Assembly (NCBI GenBank): GCA_007922225.1
Contig: ML679968.1
Location: 8,801,022 to 8,865,021 of the forward strand
Source: Emydura subglobosa
Taxonomy: Eukaryota; Chordata; Testudines; Chelidae
Direction of reading: 5' to 3'
DNA: 64,000 nucleotides
A model generated the notes under the pieces. The model worked only from the letters and a program-made list of their open reading frames with translations. It did no database searches and was not told the origin of the DNA. This document shows positions 34,644-45,551 of this stretch, one piece after another (the stretch's first letter is position 1; each line of letters starts with the position of its first letter). A program made the translations under genes and the position numbers.

Positions 34644-36714
34644 CAGCTCAGGTTGACTCACTATACAGTTTGGGGACTTCGTTTGCTGGACCTTTTGAAT
34701 CCGATCAAAACCAGTATATGCAATTCCTTCCAGGGGTTGGTACTTCTACAGACGTGTTCACTTGTCTAAAGATTTGCATTAAATTACCCAATAGTGATTC
34801 AGACTTCCACAGAAAACCCACCAAGTGAGTCAGGAACACAAAGATAGGCATACGGTTCATGAATGTAATAGTCTTTCAAGTTTCCATGCTTCCAAGATCT
34901 CACATCTGTTACAGTGTTTATTACCTATGAGTTAGTTAGTTATTATTTACATAGCAGCAGAGAAGTACATGATGATTTACAGAGAAAAAAGGTGTGATCC
35001 ATCAGTGTCCAATAGCTCTTCAGAATTCTAGCGCATTTTGTGATCTCAGGCCAGCTCATAGTGAATAGATTACCATACACATGCTACCCATCCTCACAAC
35101 TGTCTCCACGCAGCATCTTTGTTGACAAACTCAGCAGAGATGCCAAGATCTAAATCAGAGTGGGGTTTGAATTACCTGTTAGAGGTAGAATTTGGCAGGT
35201 CAATAAGGAGGAGATTGTACTTCAGCTGTCTGTGATGTACCTGTTCTCTGGATAGAAGGACTTGTTTGTACTTCTAAGTATATATTTGCAGTTCTTGCTG
35301 TGACCAAACACTAAAAGATCGTTAGACAGTTTTGTTAAGACACTCTGTTTTTTAAAATGTATGATTCATTAAACAGATGGATGAGTACTGATTTCTTCAG
35401 TTGGGTGCATTCCTACTGCAAGCAACTCTCACCTTTTTCTTAGAAACTTTTCTACGTTTTACTGAGATGAGAAGAAATTCAGACACCAGATCTGAATCAA
35501 AATTTTCTAAGTCTCTCATGCACTGCTGATCCCAAGTCAGCACAAAAGAAGGAAATATTCATGCTGGAGTGGGCATATTCTTATGGTGAAATTCTGCTTC
35601 TATTCTGTAGTTTTGGAGGGCTTTGGACTGTGGGGTAGAGCTGGCTGGAAAATATTTTTGTTGAAAAGACAACAATGAAATTTTTCAGGGGAAAATTTCA
35701 GCTTAATCAAGTTTTCATTTGAAATTTTTAAACTATTTTGAAATTTGAAAATGTTTTAATTTCATTTGTGGGGAAAAACTCCTGTTTTCTCACTTTTTTA
35801 AAAATTTACTTGGAAAGGGTGAAAAATGTTTATATGTTAAGAGATGGGATTTTTTCCTACATTGTCTCATTTTTTTAAATTTCCTCCCTTTATTCCATTG
35901 GAATAAAGCGAGGTGTGTGTGTTTGTGTATGTATATATATATGAAAAAGAAAAAGGGTGTTTTCCTATGAAAATGACACAAACATTTCATTTGTTTTTTT
36001 CAAAATCAGAAATTCTGAGGAAAAATTGTTTTGAAAATTTTTCTTTAAAAATCAAAGTGATCATGAAAAATATTGAAATAAAGGAAAATCTCTTTTTTCC
36101 AATAAATGTTCCTTAAAACAGGTGTGTTCTTTTCTTTGAGGGGCTCTACTGATATGGTTCTGCTGCTAGGTGTTGGGTGAGAGAACAGAAGTAGCCAGAA
36201 GTTTGTGCAGGACTCACACTCCTCATGTTTTGTATAGTGTAGTGCCTAAAGATTGAGTATTATGTTGATTTTCCAGGACTACTATAGGTAAAATAGACAT
36301 GCCCAGAGTGTGTTATAATAAGATCACTTATTGATGGAATTACTCTTGATTCAGCCAAAAGTAATTCTTCACCATCACTTCTTGTGTGGGCAGAAAGGAA
36401 GATATTGCCATCCTGCTCCCCTTTTTGCTAAGATAGTAATAAATACCTATCCCCAAATGTCCATGGTTTTCAGTTTTATTATGATCTTTTCCTTTCATAT
36501 CCCTGTCTCCTTACCCTGCAGTATCTTGGTAAGGTTTTCCTCTCATGTTGCTTCTCCCTCCCTTGAACCATTTCCAATAAAAATCTCTCTCTTTCTTCTC
36601 TCTCACTAATTAATAAATTGTAGTGATATTATATTGTACCATATGTGTGCACATTAACACTGCTAATATTTTCCCATTCTCCTACTAATTAGTATGGGAG
36701 GATGAAAGGACGCA
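34644..36714. other. Unassigned AT-rich sequence
   Basis: It contains a TATATATAT run at 35930-35942 and A/T-rich repeats around 35690-36110. The frames found here are low-complexity. No gene supported. Confidence 0.4.
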
Positions 36715-36785
36715 TTTTAGTTAATGAACAGTTGTACAGCACTTTGAACATGATATAAAGCACTATAGAAGTGTGAAGTACACTT
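36715..36785 (+). mobile_element. Old SINE/LINE2-like 3' end fragment
   Basis: The phrase 'tgtacagcactttgaacatg atataaagcactatagaagt' resembles the 3' ends shared by CORE-SINEs and L2 elements. It is short, and the assignment is weak. Confidence 0.35.
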
Positions 36786-36967
36786 TGCTGTCCCTTTTCC
36801 TGAAATGTTAAGTCCATCGTTGTTTGGTTTCCTCTTTTCCCTGATGGCTAAGATCTTTCATTTACTTTATAAATTTTAGGTATATTAAGTGATAAAAAGA
36901 AAAAAACAAGAATATGGAAAGGCTATAATTGATATATCACTGAAGACCAGTATGAAAAGAAGACACT

Positions 36968-37053
36968 GGGACTGATTCACCATCATATTATTCCAGTTTG
37001 ACACCAGTCTATCTCTATGGATCTCAATGAGCAATGGTGGTGAATCGGTCCTA
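36968..37053. mobile_element. Palindromic miniature element (second family)
   Basis: The ends GGACTGATTCACCA (left) and, reverse-complemented, GGACCGATTCACCA (right) match in 13 of 14 positions. The interior includes 'ccagtttgacaccag', different from the 28884 family. Confidence 0.55.
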
Positions 37054-37176
37054 CTGAATAACAAATAGTAAATAGAAAAATGCAGGTTTTTATATGACAG
37101 CAGCCTTGGACTCATAAACAGAGAAGGGTCAGTTTCTTTGTTGGTCCATAAAAATTGTAATGTGTTTTAAATGATT

Positions 37177-37243
37177 GGGCTGAATCCTCAGTTGGTGTAA
37201 AATGAAGTCATGAGCTAGATCAGTTTACACTAGCTGAGGATAA
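37177..37243. mobile_element. Palindromic miniature element
   Basis: Ends gggctgaatcctcagttggtgta and tacactagctgaggataaag; a short, centre-deleted member of the 28884 family. Confidence 0.55.
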
Positions 37244-40200
37244 AGGGTTTTGAGGTGCCCAACTAGAGACATATTAACGTGGTCTGGCTTTCAGGAAGTA
37301 CTGAGCACTTGTCCTCTGAAAATCAGGCTACCACAAGGCATCTCAAATTGGGCATCCAAAATCACCGGTCACTTTTGGAAATATTACCCTAATTTTCTTT
37401 TATGCTGCAGTTTGCAGCAGTTGGCACAGAGTGTCCTGCTTCTTCAGTGAATTTGTGTTGATTAGTTGTTTCTGTGTTGTTGAAGAAGACTTTTTAAAAA
37501 GAAAAGGAGAAAGATGTTCAAACAACACTGTATCTTAAAAAGTAATACCAGTGACAAACTGTAAAAGGACTAGCAGCCAGATCAGTAATAACAATGATAA
37601 TAATTAACCAGAAACACACAATTAGAGAAAAAAAGTCACAGAAACTGCATTTCAATGAAATGTGTTTAAATACCAAAGATAATAGTAATAACAAGGCACA
37701 TTTTTGTTTTCAGAGTACTTTTACTGCAGTATGTGATAATATTAAAGTGCCTTACCATGATGTAGCTGGACAAAAATATATAACAGCTCACCAAGAACCT
37801 AGATTCAAAGCAGAGTTATTTAAATGTTGTCTAATTCGCTAAAATTTTTATTATTTCGTACTGAGGGACACAGAAAGTTATACATATGGAAGAGCATGGC
37901 AAGCTCTTTGCGACAGGATCTGTCTTTTTCTTTATATTCTTAACAGTGCTCAGAATGATAGGACACCAAATCTTATTAGGGCATCTATATTCTATTGTAA
38001 TATAAATAATAATAATAATAATAATAGCAGTAAGCCTACATTACTAGGCACAGATTCTACTGTTGAACTCCAAATATCTGTACTTATCTGATTTCTTTTA
38101 AATAATCTTTCAGTAGCGTCTGTGAATACTTTCTCTTCAGAACTATGTTCCTTTCAAAAACGGTATTCTTCCTAAATTCATTCAGAGTCTGACTTTCCCT
38201 TTGCTATATATATATAATTTTATATCCTGTAACTCAATGAGGTCATTTCTCAGTCTCATTATTTTAACTATGGAATTCGGGCCTCATTGAAGTTTCTGTA
38301 CACTTTCACATAAGTAAGCCCTTTGAGTGTCCAGATCATTCCATTTACTTTCTGCTGTAGAATGTCTCTAAGAATGTCTCTTAGAATGTCTCTAAGAGAA
38401 TGGGAACTGAGTACAATATACCGAATGTGGCCTCAATAATCTTTTATAAAATGCAGGACTGACTTCAATTTATGCTATGTATAACCAACAATTGGGTATG
38501 CTTTTGTATACTTCTGGATATTGTGTTGGAAATATTATAGTTCACAGAGCCACAAAATGTATTCATATTCTTCCTCAGATTTGTGATACTCTGTGTAGCA
38601 TATCACCTCTGAGAGACCACTTATTCCCTTAGCATATTTTAGTCCCTAATTATGAGAACACTGAAGTCTATAAGACTCTTACTTAATAATGTAACCTGCC
38701 TATGACTATCTCTGAATTTTGTTTCCCTCTTCCATTGCATTGATTAGACCTCCTTCCCCATGACCTGACTGCACATTCCTTATTTCAAATCATTGAGGTA
38801 GAAAGTAAACAAAGTGCTGTGAGAGCCTAATACTTATGACTGTGGGAGTCTCTTTCTAACATTTCATTACTCAGATCTCACTATACTTCTTTAGTTTCTT
38901 CGTTTTTGCACACAGTAATTTCTCTTTCAAATTTATCCATTTTCCACATTGGTCTTCCATCTATTGCCTTATCCAGCTGCCTTCTATTCAAGAGTAGCAC
39001 ATACTGTGTACCTTTCATGCACAAAACACCACTGTAGGTATGAGTTATGGATTATTTCCATGGACTATATTCTTTTCATGATTTTTGTATGACAAATATA
39101 TTGAGGTCAGGTTAGAGCAACAATGAAAGCTTTGTAGAAAATATTTTGGAAGCAGTCTCAGTGGAAATACTGAAATCAATTGATTCTCCTTCTCTGATAC
39201 CATGCAGTCTTCTAAATAAGACAACAGTAAAGGTTTCTGGCACTGAAATGAAGTGGGTGAATTCTTAATGTGTGACCAAGTTTACCACTGATATAAGCAA
39301 TTACATGGCTTGTATTACAGTAGGATGTAATTGACCCAAGCACAGGCACTATATTAATATATTGAAGTATCTTCAAGATTTACAGCTAGATATGACTTAT
39401 CTTCTTCAATTTACTGTGGCTCTTTCTGTCCTCCTTGAGCATTTTGTCCAAGTAGTCATTTCTTCTCTGCTGGTTTGACTCCTAATTCTGCAATAGCTTG
39501 TTTTTCATTTCTGGAGTTGGCTGTAGAAATTTCTTTTAGAGTTCCCCTATCAGCACTAAAGAGTGCCCTATGACTGGCTGTCCATAGATCCTACTTCTCT
39601 GCATCTCCTGCAAAGGGATGGTGGGGGCTACTGCAATCCTGGGTTCATACTAACTGCCACAAAGCCTCCTTCTGGCTGAAAGAAGAGGGATATGCAGATG
39701 GGGCTGCATGCGTGGGGGTATGTCTCTCAGTGTACTAAAAACAGGTGCTTGTGATTGAAGGAGAGATGGAAGTCTCTGCTGTTCCCATTTTCTATTACAG
39801 TTTCCTTGGGAATGGCTGTCTTCTGGCTGAGGGGCAAGTGTTGCCACCTGAACTGCTCCACTGTGTTGTGCTCCAGGGCTGAGGGAGGGAAGAAGGAAAC
39901 ACTCAGTCACTTGGTTTTATCTTGTGTTACTCAGCTGGGGAGAACCCACTCTCCATATGTTGAGGAAGGCAGTCCCCAATGATCTCCTCATTGCAATATT
40001 TGTGAGTGGAGCAGAGATTTTGTCTCTCGAGGCAAGGACGATGTTGGGGTGGCTGTAAAGGTGCTCTGACGTGACTGCTGGGGGGGTTTCTTCTCCATCA
40101 TCCTTCCATCAGGATTTCACTAGTATTCCAAATCCACTCAGCACTTGAGTCAGGGCTGGTCACTTGGTCTCTCTGTCTCTTTTTTTTCTTTTAAGCTTTG

Positions 40201-41406
40201 TCTCTTCAATTTGTTTTTCAGTCAACCATCACCACGTTCCAGCACTAGATTCTGAACTCTTCCTGGGTCAGCTTTTACCCAAGCTGTATCATTTGTTTTA
40301 GTTCCTAACACCCAAGCAACTCCATGAAATGTAAAGTAAAAATTTGTCTTTGGAACAGCAGATAAAATATGTGCTTTAATGTAAAGCAATAGCCTAAGGC
40401 AACGTTTAGAAAGCTTTCCTTCCTGAGGTCAGCTTGCATACAGCTTTCAAGTGCATTCTAAGCCATAACTTCTTCTGGGTAAACATTGTTATGACTGCAT
40501 CTAAATTACAGACCCACCTGTGTCAAACACATTTGTGATAATTTGAGACACTACAATCTGCTGGTGTTTTCTATTCAACTCAGTGGGTAAGCAATGGAAA
40601 ATATGGTGGCAAATGGTCAGGTGCATATAAGTATGGATGCTTTATTTGTCTTTTCCTTTAGATTTAATTCATCTTGGAGAAGTAGCACGTTTAAAGCAAG
40701 TTAAAGCTATGATCTCTTCAAACTCTCATAAAGATACAACAAAGTTGTGTTATCAGTGGCATTTATTTTAGACATGTATGCATTAATTGTTTACTAACAA
40801 AAATATGAAAATAAATTGACATTAAAAATGTATGCAGGAAGGATTTCATCCTCCATCAAATAGTTTTAAATGAATTGTTAAAAAAACAGACTAAAACTGG
40901 GTGAAATTCTTTTGGACACAATTTTTTTCAGCAAATAATGCAGATTTAATCAACACTGAGATAGTTCATGAATTTGTGATATTTTTTTGTTTTGGACAAA
41001 AAAACAAATCCAGAAAAACTAAAGTATTTTATTTCATCATTTTAAGTGAAATATTTTGCGTTTTCAGTTCAAATTACTTTTTGTTTTGAAATTTCCTTTA
41101 ATTTTATTAAAAACAATTTAAAAACTTTAAATGCTCAAAACGGAAACGAAACATTTCCTTTTGGATCAAACAAGGGGTGACCTAAAACTAATTGTTTAGT
41201 ACTTTTTGATTTGCCACAAGTTTTGAAAAGTTTCCCATTCAACTTAACCGAAAATGATTTTTTTTACCTATATTTTTTGAACTGCCAGCGAATTACAAAA
41301 ATCCATTATTCACATGATTCTAGTAAACACTCCAAATCTATGAATAAAATAATTGTATACATTAAAAGGCTAAATTCTGATACTTTTGCTCATGTTGAAT
41401 GGTACC
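37244..41406. other. Unassigned AT-rich sequence, no gene seen
   Basis: Simple repeats occur: (AAT)n at about 38004-38026, and a 15-bp unit agaatgtctctaaga-like repeated three times at 38360-38398. Frames at 39650-39982 overlap on opposite strands and lack domains. Much of 40840-41350 is AT-rich. I find no recognisable element or coding sequence in this stretch. Confidence 0.4.
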
Positions 41407-42420
41407 TGTTAGGGCGCGCAAGACTTTGTAACGCAAAATCAGTATAGTTTGACAAGAGCAAGGCCCTAAAAGCAATGCTAAGCCAGAAAAGCAAGAGTTA
41501 AGACCTCTCAGGACCAGAACCCAAACGCTGCCCTCTTGCCCGACCTTAGGCCAAAGGAGGAAGTGCCTTGGGGTCTGGAGCATCCTGAGACGACCACAGA
41601 CATTTGCTAATGCTTTATAGGCTAAAAAGTTCCTATTTTAGTAATAATAAAGGAGATGTAAGACTATAGCTGAGTTCTCTTTGAAGTAAACAACTAACGT
41701 CACCTTATTCCAGAAGGTCCCTAGCTAACTACCAATAGACTAATAGCAACTAAGTGTTAAGGCCCAATCCCTACTGGGATTGAGATATACGTCATGTATT
41801 ACTGATAAGGCCTGCTGCAAGGTGAGGGGGGAAAACGGTATATCAGTCCCCCGAGAGCCTTTCCAAGCGGAGACTCCCCGAGACTCCGTGGAAGCCACAG
41901 CGGATGCCTCGGCCAGGACGGTTCCCGTACGTCACCCGCTTATCAGAACGAAGTATGGGTCTCCCTCGTTCTTGGGGATAAGCGTCCCTGCACACGCTTA
42001 AATAAGGCTAGCTTTCTTACATCGATGGGCCCCCAGGAGTATGTTGCTGTAGGTATCCTCTTGGCAGGTCTCTTCCTTGCTTAAGGTTCACTTCTCTGTT
42101 CACTAACTGCAACTGCTGCTGCGGTTGCTCAGCTCATGATAATAATAAGTCCTGTGTCTATAAGTTGCTACTTTATATCCTTGTGGTTAATTGTACTTTC
42201 ATTGTACTTTTCATCTTAAGGCTTGTGCCGGAGCTTCAGTTCCTGTATGGTAAAGGACTCCTGCTCCTGTCTTTCCTATGCTATCTGTTGTTACTTTATA
42301 TCCTTGTGGTTAATTGTACTTTCATTGTACTTTCCACCTTAAGACTTGTGCCGGAGCTGCAGTTCCTGTATGGTAAAGGACTCCCACTCCTGTTTGTCTT
42401 TCTTATGCTAACTTAAGGAG
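41407..42420 (+). mobile_element. LTR-like element with internal tandem repeat
   Basis: It starts TGTTAGGGCG, and is rich in CpG around 41860-41960 compared with its AT-rich neighbours. A TATA-like cgcttaaataaggc lies at about 41996-42009, followed by a pyrimidine-rich stretch and a 124-bp tandem duplication (42164-42415). The organisation suggests an LTR, and the CpG content suggests a relatively young insertion. The right end and a TSD are not defined. Confidence 0.45.
42164..42415. repeat. 124-bp direct tandem duplication
   Basis: Unit 1 (42164-42287) and unit 2 (from 42288) both begin with gttg[ct]tactttatatcct and continue through 'gtggttaattgtactttcat' and 'ttgtgccggagct' to 'ctatgct'. 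Visible differences are few (for example ttttcatcttaagg against ttccaccttaaga). This gives an open frame of 83 codons across both, which I regard as incidental. Confidence 0.9.
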
Positions 42421-42424
42421 TAAC

Positions 42425-42732
42425 TTAAGGTATGTCTATATTGCAGTTGGAATCCTGCTTCCCAACACAGCTAGACAGACACATGTTAGCTCTGTTGAGC
42501 TTTGTGCTAAAAATAGCAATGTAGCTGGGGGTAGCATGAGTGGCAGCTAGTCCAAGCTCAGTATAAACCTGCCCAGATCCCCAGGTTCATCCTTGAGTGG
42601 CTAACGTTAGCAGCTGCCCATGCTATCTCTGACTATGCTTCTATGTTTGCTGTGCTAGCTTGAGCAGACCTATCCCATTTTTCTACCCTCAGTGGGAAGC
42701 ATGCTTCCAGCTGCACTATAGACATACCTTAA
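42425..42732. mobile_element. TIR DNA transposon (MITE), 300 bp, TTAA flanks
   Basis: The element 42429-42728 is flanked by TTAA (42425-42428, 42729-42732). Left end GGTATGTCTATATTGCAG matches the right end, reverse-complemented GGTATGTCTATAGTGCAG, and similarity continues to about 36 bp (…gcttccca). No transposase; TTAA suits piggyBac-type insertion, TTA/TAA would suit Harbinger. Confidence 0.85.
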
Positions 42733-43429
42733 TGTGAGTAAGGGGTTTAGAATCTGACCCTAAATTCAGAAGCAAGAGTGTAGTGCTCATGTATGAGAGA
42801 AACCAATAGCCCTGGATGTAGTTGTTTAATATGCCGGCAATATACAAAACTTCATCACATGTCTCTGTGAATTATCCTCACTCCTAACCTGCAGTACTGT
42901 ATCTTTTGATATTCCAGATTGATCTTTCTAGCACCAAGACTGCCATCAATATTAGATGGTGTGACACTTGCTGATGTGGATACATGTCTCAAAGAGACTA
43001 TCAATTCCATTTTTCTGTAACTTGATTTTGTTGATCTGGATGTTACTTTGGAAACCTATAGGAAGATAAAATATAATATAGACCTAAATAAATAAATAAA
43101 TCTCTAAACAAAATGCCTAAAGCCCATTTGCTGTTGCCCTGCACCTTATGTAGTCATTCATGCCAGTCAAGCAAGTGCAAAAAGGATGAAACATGCTATC
43201 AAATCAGAAAAGTAGACTTTCATGCCCACTGTACACTAGTGTAAATGACTCCACAAAATACAGAGCAACAGTGAATCAGACTACTACATTTAGCTACTAA
43301 ATACTGAGAAAGGGTGGGAGTTCATGGGTTTTGTAGCCAATCATAGACAGATTATATGCAACTGTTCACAATCTATACTATCAGTCAGCTATCCTGATAC
43401 TTGCCTGAAATCAGCAGGTTGATTAGGAG
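42733..43429. other. Unassigned sequence
   Basis: A 43081-43100 AAATAAATAAAT tract is present. The later portion could be the upstream part of the L2-like remnant that follows. No gene. Confidence 0.4.
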
Positions 43430-44150
43430 GAGTTAACTGAAACTAAACCCAAGTAAGACTGAGGCTATGCTTGCAGGCGGAGAAAAACCTTTCAAGGAGA
43501 TTGTCATCATGCTGCTCTCTTCTTCAGCTGAGGACCTACGTACACAAATGTTCAAGCCAGTCTTCAGGTTACACATCTTTCCAGATGCCTGACTGGTTTT
43601 GGTCTTACAAGTAGCAGCCTCCATAAGAAACAATTTAGGAAGAGGAGATTTCATCCCCTTTTTCAGTCATGCACACCTTCATTGGCTCATGAAAAGGTTA
43701 CTATAATTCAATTTACCTTGGGCTTGAAAGAATTAGCCCTAAAAAGGTACAAAGCAACAACATGAGTTGCCAAGAGTGCACAAACCCTGTACTCTGCTCA
43801 GTCTACTAGCTCACTATAGAATATTGAGTCAAATTTTAGGTTTTATTCTTTATTTTTGAGGTTCTGAATGGACAGGGCACAGATTGTTTTAGGTACCATC
43901 TCACCCTCCAGAACCTTAATATCTGTGCTCCTCAGGAATTGTCTCTCTCATGGATGAAGCTACTGTGTTCAGGAGACAGAGCTTTCGAGGTGGCTGGTAT
44001 GAGAGTGTGGAATTCACTGCTGCAGGAACTAAAATGACCGCAAAGCCCACCACATTCCAGTCCAGTTGCAGAACTCACTTCTTTGACCTTGTTTCACCAC
44101 ATGGTGGCACAAAGCATATCTATTTTACTTAAATCTGAAGCAGTTTTTCA
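43430..44150 (+). pseudogene. Ancient L2-like LINE reverse transcriptase remnant
   Basis: The plus-strand reading LKLNPSKTEAM at 43437-43469 is the L2/CR1-clade motif that follows the RT catalytic centre. The 'gttactataattcaatttac' and 'attgagtcaaattttaggtt' segments and 'ctgaatggacagggcacaga' resemble the L2-type RT C-terminus and downstream region. Frames are heavily broken, so the copy is old. Assignment to L2 rather than another LINE clade is an inference. Confidence 0.55.
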
Positions 44151-44918
44151 AAACCAAAACATTAAACTTCACCTCCTGGTAGTGAGGAATGGAGAGAAAA
44201 CTTTATTTGAATGACATTAGTCATTTTGGTAACATTTTCAAAAGCTTCTATGTGATTTAGAAGCCCAGATCCCATTGGCTTTCAGTGAGATTTAGGCCAC
44301 TTTTGAAAAGGGGATTGGGGCTTCTAAGTCAATTAGGTGCTTTTGAAATTTGTAATCTTTTTGTTTATTTTCTTTTACTTCATGTCTTCAGTCATTTTTC
44401 TACTTATATAGTATAAAAATGAGTAAATGGCCAGTCTTCATTTTATCTTATACATTTTGGAGCACAGAGTGATCACCTTTTCCTTTTATTTCAACTCTTC
44501 CCAGATAGATGCCTATATCACTGAGTTATGTGAAGTGCCAGCTGAGACTTCCTAGAGAGGCTTCTGTAGAGCCCTAAGATGTCTGGAGGGAGGCTTGCCT
44601 TTTCCCTGCTCCCCACACTACTCCTGGGTGCAGGGGGAAGGGGAAGCGTTTAGTAATCCTTAGAGGGACCCCACTTCCCATGCACTCAAGATGAGAAGGA
44701 TTAGGGAGTGTGGTAGGAGCACTTGTGACCTGTCCCCCTCACCTCAGAAACCAGGAGCAGTTTGTAGGTTGGGGGAGAGGAATGTCAGTTCCCAGCGTGG
44801 GAAAGACTGGGGAGAAGGTGGAGGGAGAAGCACTTATGACTCTGATCCCATTGGAATCTGGAGAAGCCCCAGGAATTGATATGGGGAACAACCCCCACCT
44901 CACAAAAGATGGGGTCTG
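44151..44918. other. Unassigned sequence with a foldback element at 44234-44352
   Basis: At 44234-44352 two related inverted segments (attttcaaaagcttct... and ...gcttttgaaatttg) surround 'gatcccattggctttcagtg', typical of a palindromic reptile element. The 44690-45015 frames overlap in two frames and have no domain. Confidence 0.45.
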
Positions 44919-45551
44919 GGTGTATTCCGCTGAGACGGAGGGTTCGTGTTTTGAGATCTCGTTAACGAGAAAAAGCAGTTGGATGGAGAGATGCCCACAC
45001 GATTCGTTTATTTAAGCTATTGTTACAACACTCAAGCTGTCAGAGGCACAAGTCAGGCACTTACCACAATAAGGGAGGGGAACCCCATTTCCTCCCTATA
45101 AGCAAGCTTCATCCAGAGTGAACCTGCTTCACATAGCACCGTCCTGTGCACAACAGGTCTACGGAGAGCTTCGTGGTAGAGGTCACCCTTGGTTCTAATA
45201 TAACCCTCTCCCTTATCCTAGCAATATGCTTATTAGTTACTTCTCAGTCCACTTGGGATTGGGTATTGACACTTGTTATTCTCCTTACTTTTGGTAATTT
45301 CCTAAAAACCAATCCACTATAAGCTGCGGTTACTGATTTACTGCCTTAGCTGATTTTTAGCTGGTTTACTGCCTTAGCTGATTTTTAGCTGGTTTACTGT
45401 CTTAGCTGATTTTTAGCTGTTTCAAACTGGTTCTGCGGTTAGCATACTTCTGCTTTATCTTGGGTTCATAGCTAGGTCGCTTTGGGCCTAGCCATTGTTA
45501 CTTGTGCTGACTCAGGCCTAGCCATTGCCACTTATACTACCCTCGCGTTAC
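44919..45551 (-). mobile_element. Probable LTR, minus strand, with a 27-bp tandem repeat
   Basis: Reading on the minus strand, the segment starts TGTAACGCGAGGG (complement of 45551 leftward). It has pairs of 'ggcctagccattg' motifs and three tandem 27-bp units. It ends near the cgctgag/tattc junction at about 44924. TATTC occurs just outside both inferred ends (about 44920-44924 and 45553-45557), a possible 5-bp duplication, though this leaves non-canonical terminal bases. The family is unlike the LTR-like element at 41.4 kb. Confidence 0.5.
45338..45418. repeat. 27-bp minisatellite, 3 units
   Basis: The unit ttactgccttagctgatt + tttagctgg is present three times (45338-45364, 45365-45391, 45392-45418) with one C-to-T change in the third. 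It lies within the LTR-like element. Confidence 0.9.

Noticed and set aside
42165..42416. 83-codon frame with two near-identical hydrophobic halves
   Set aside because: The repeat follows from the 124-bp DNA duplication, and nothing suggests a translated protein.
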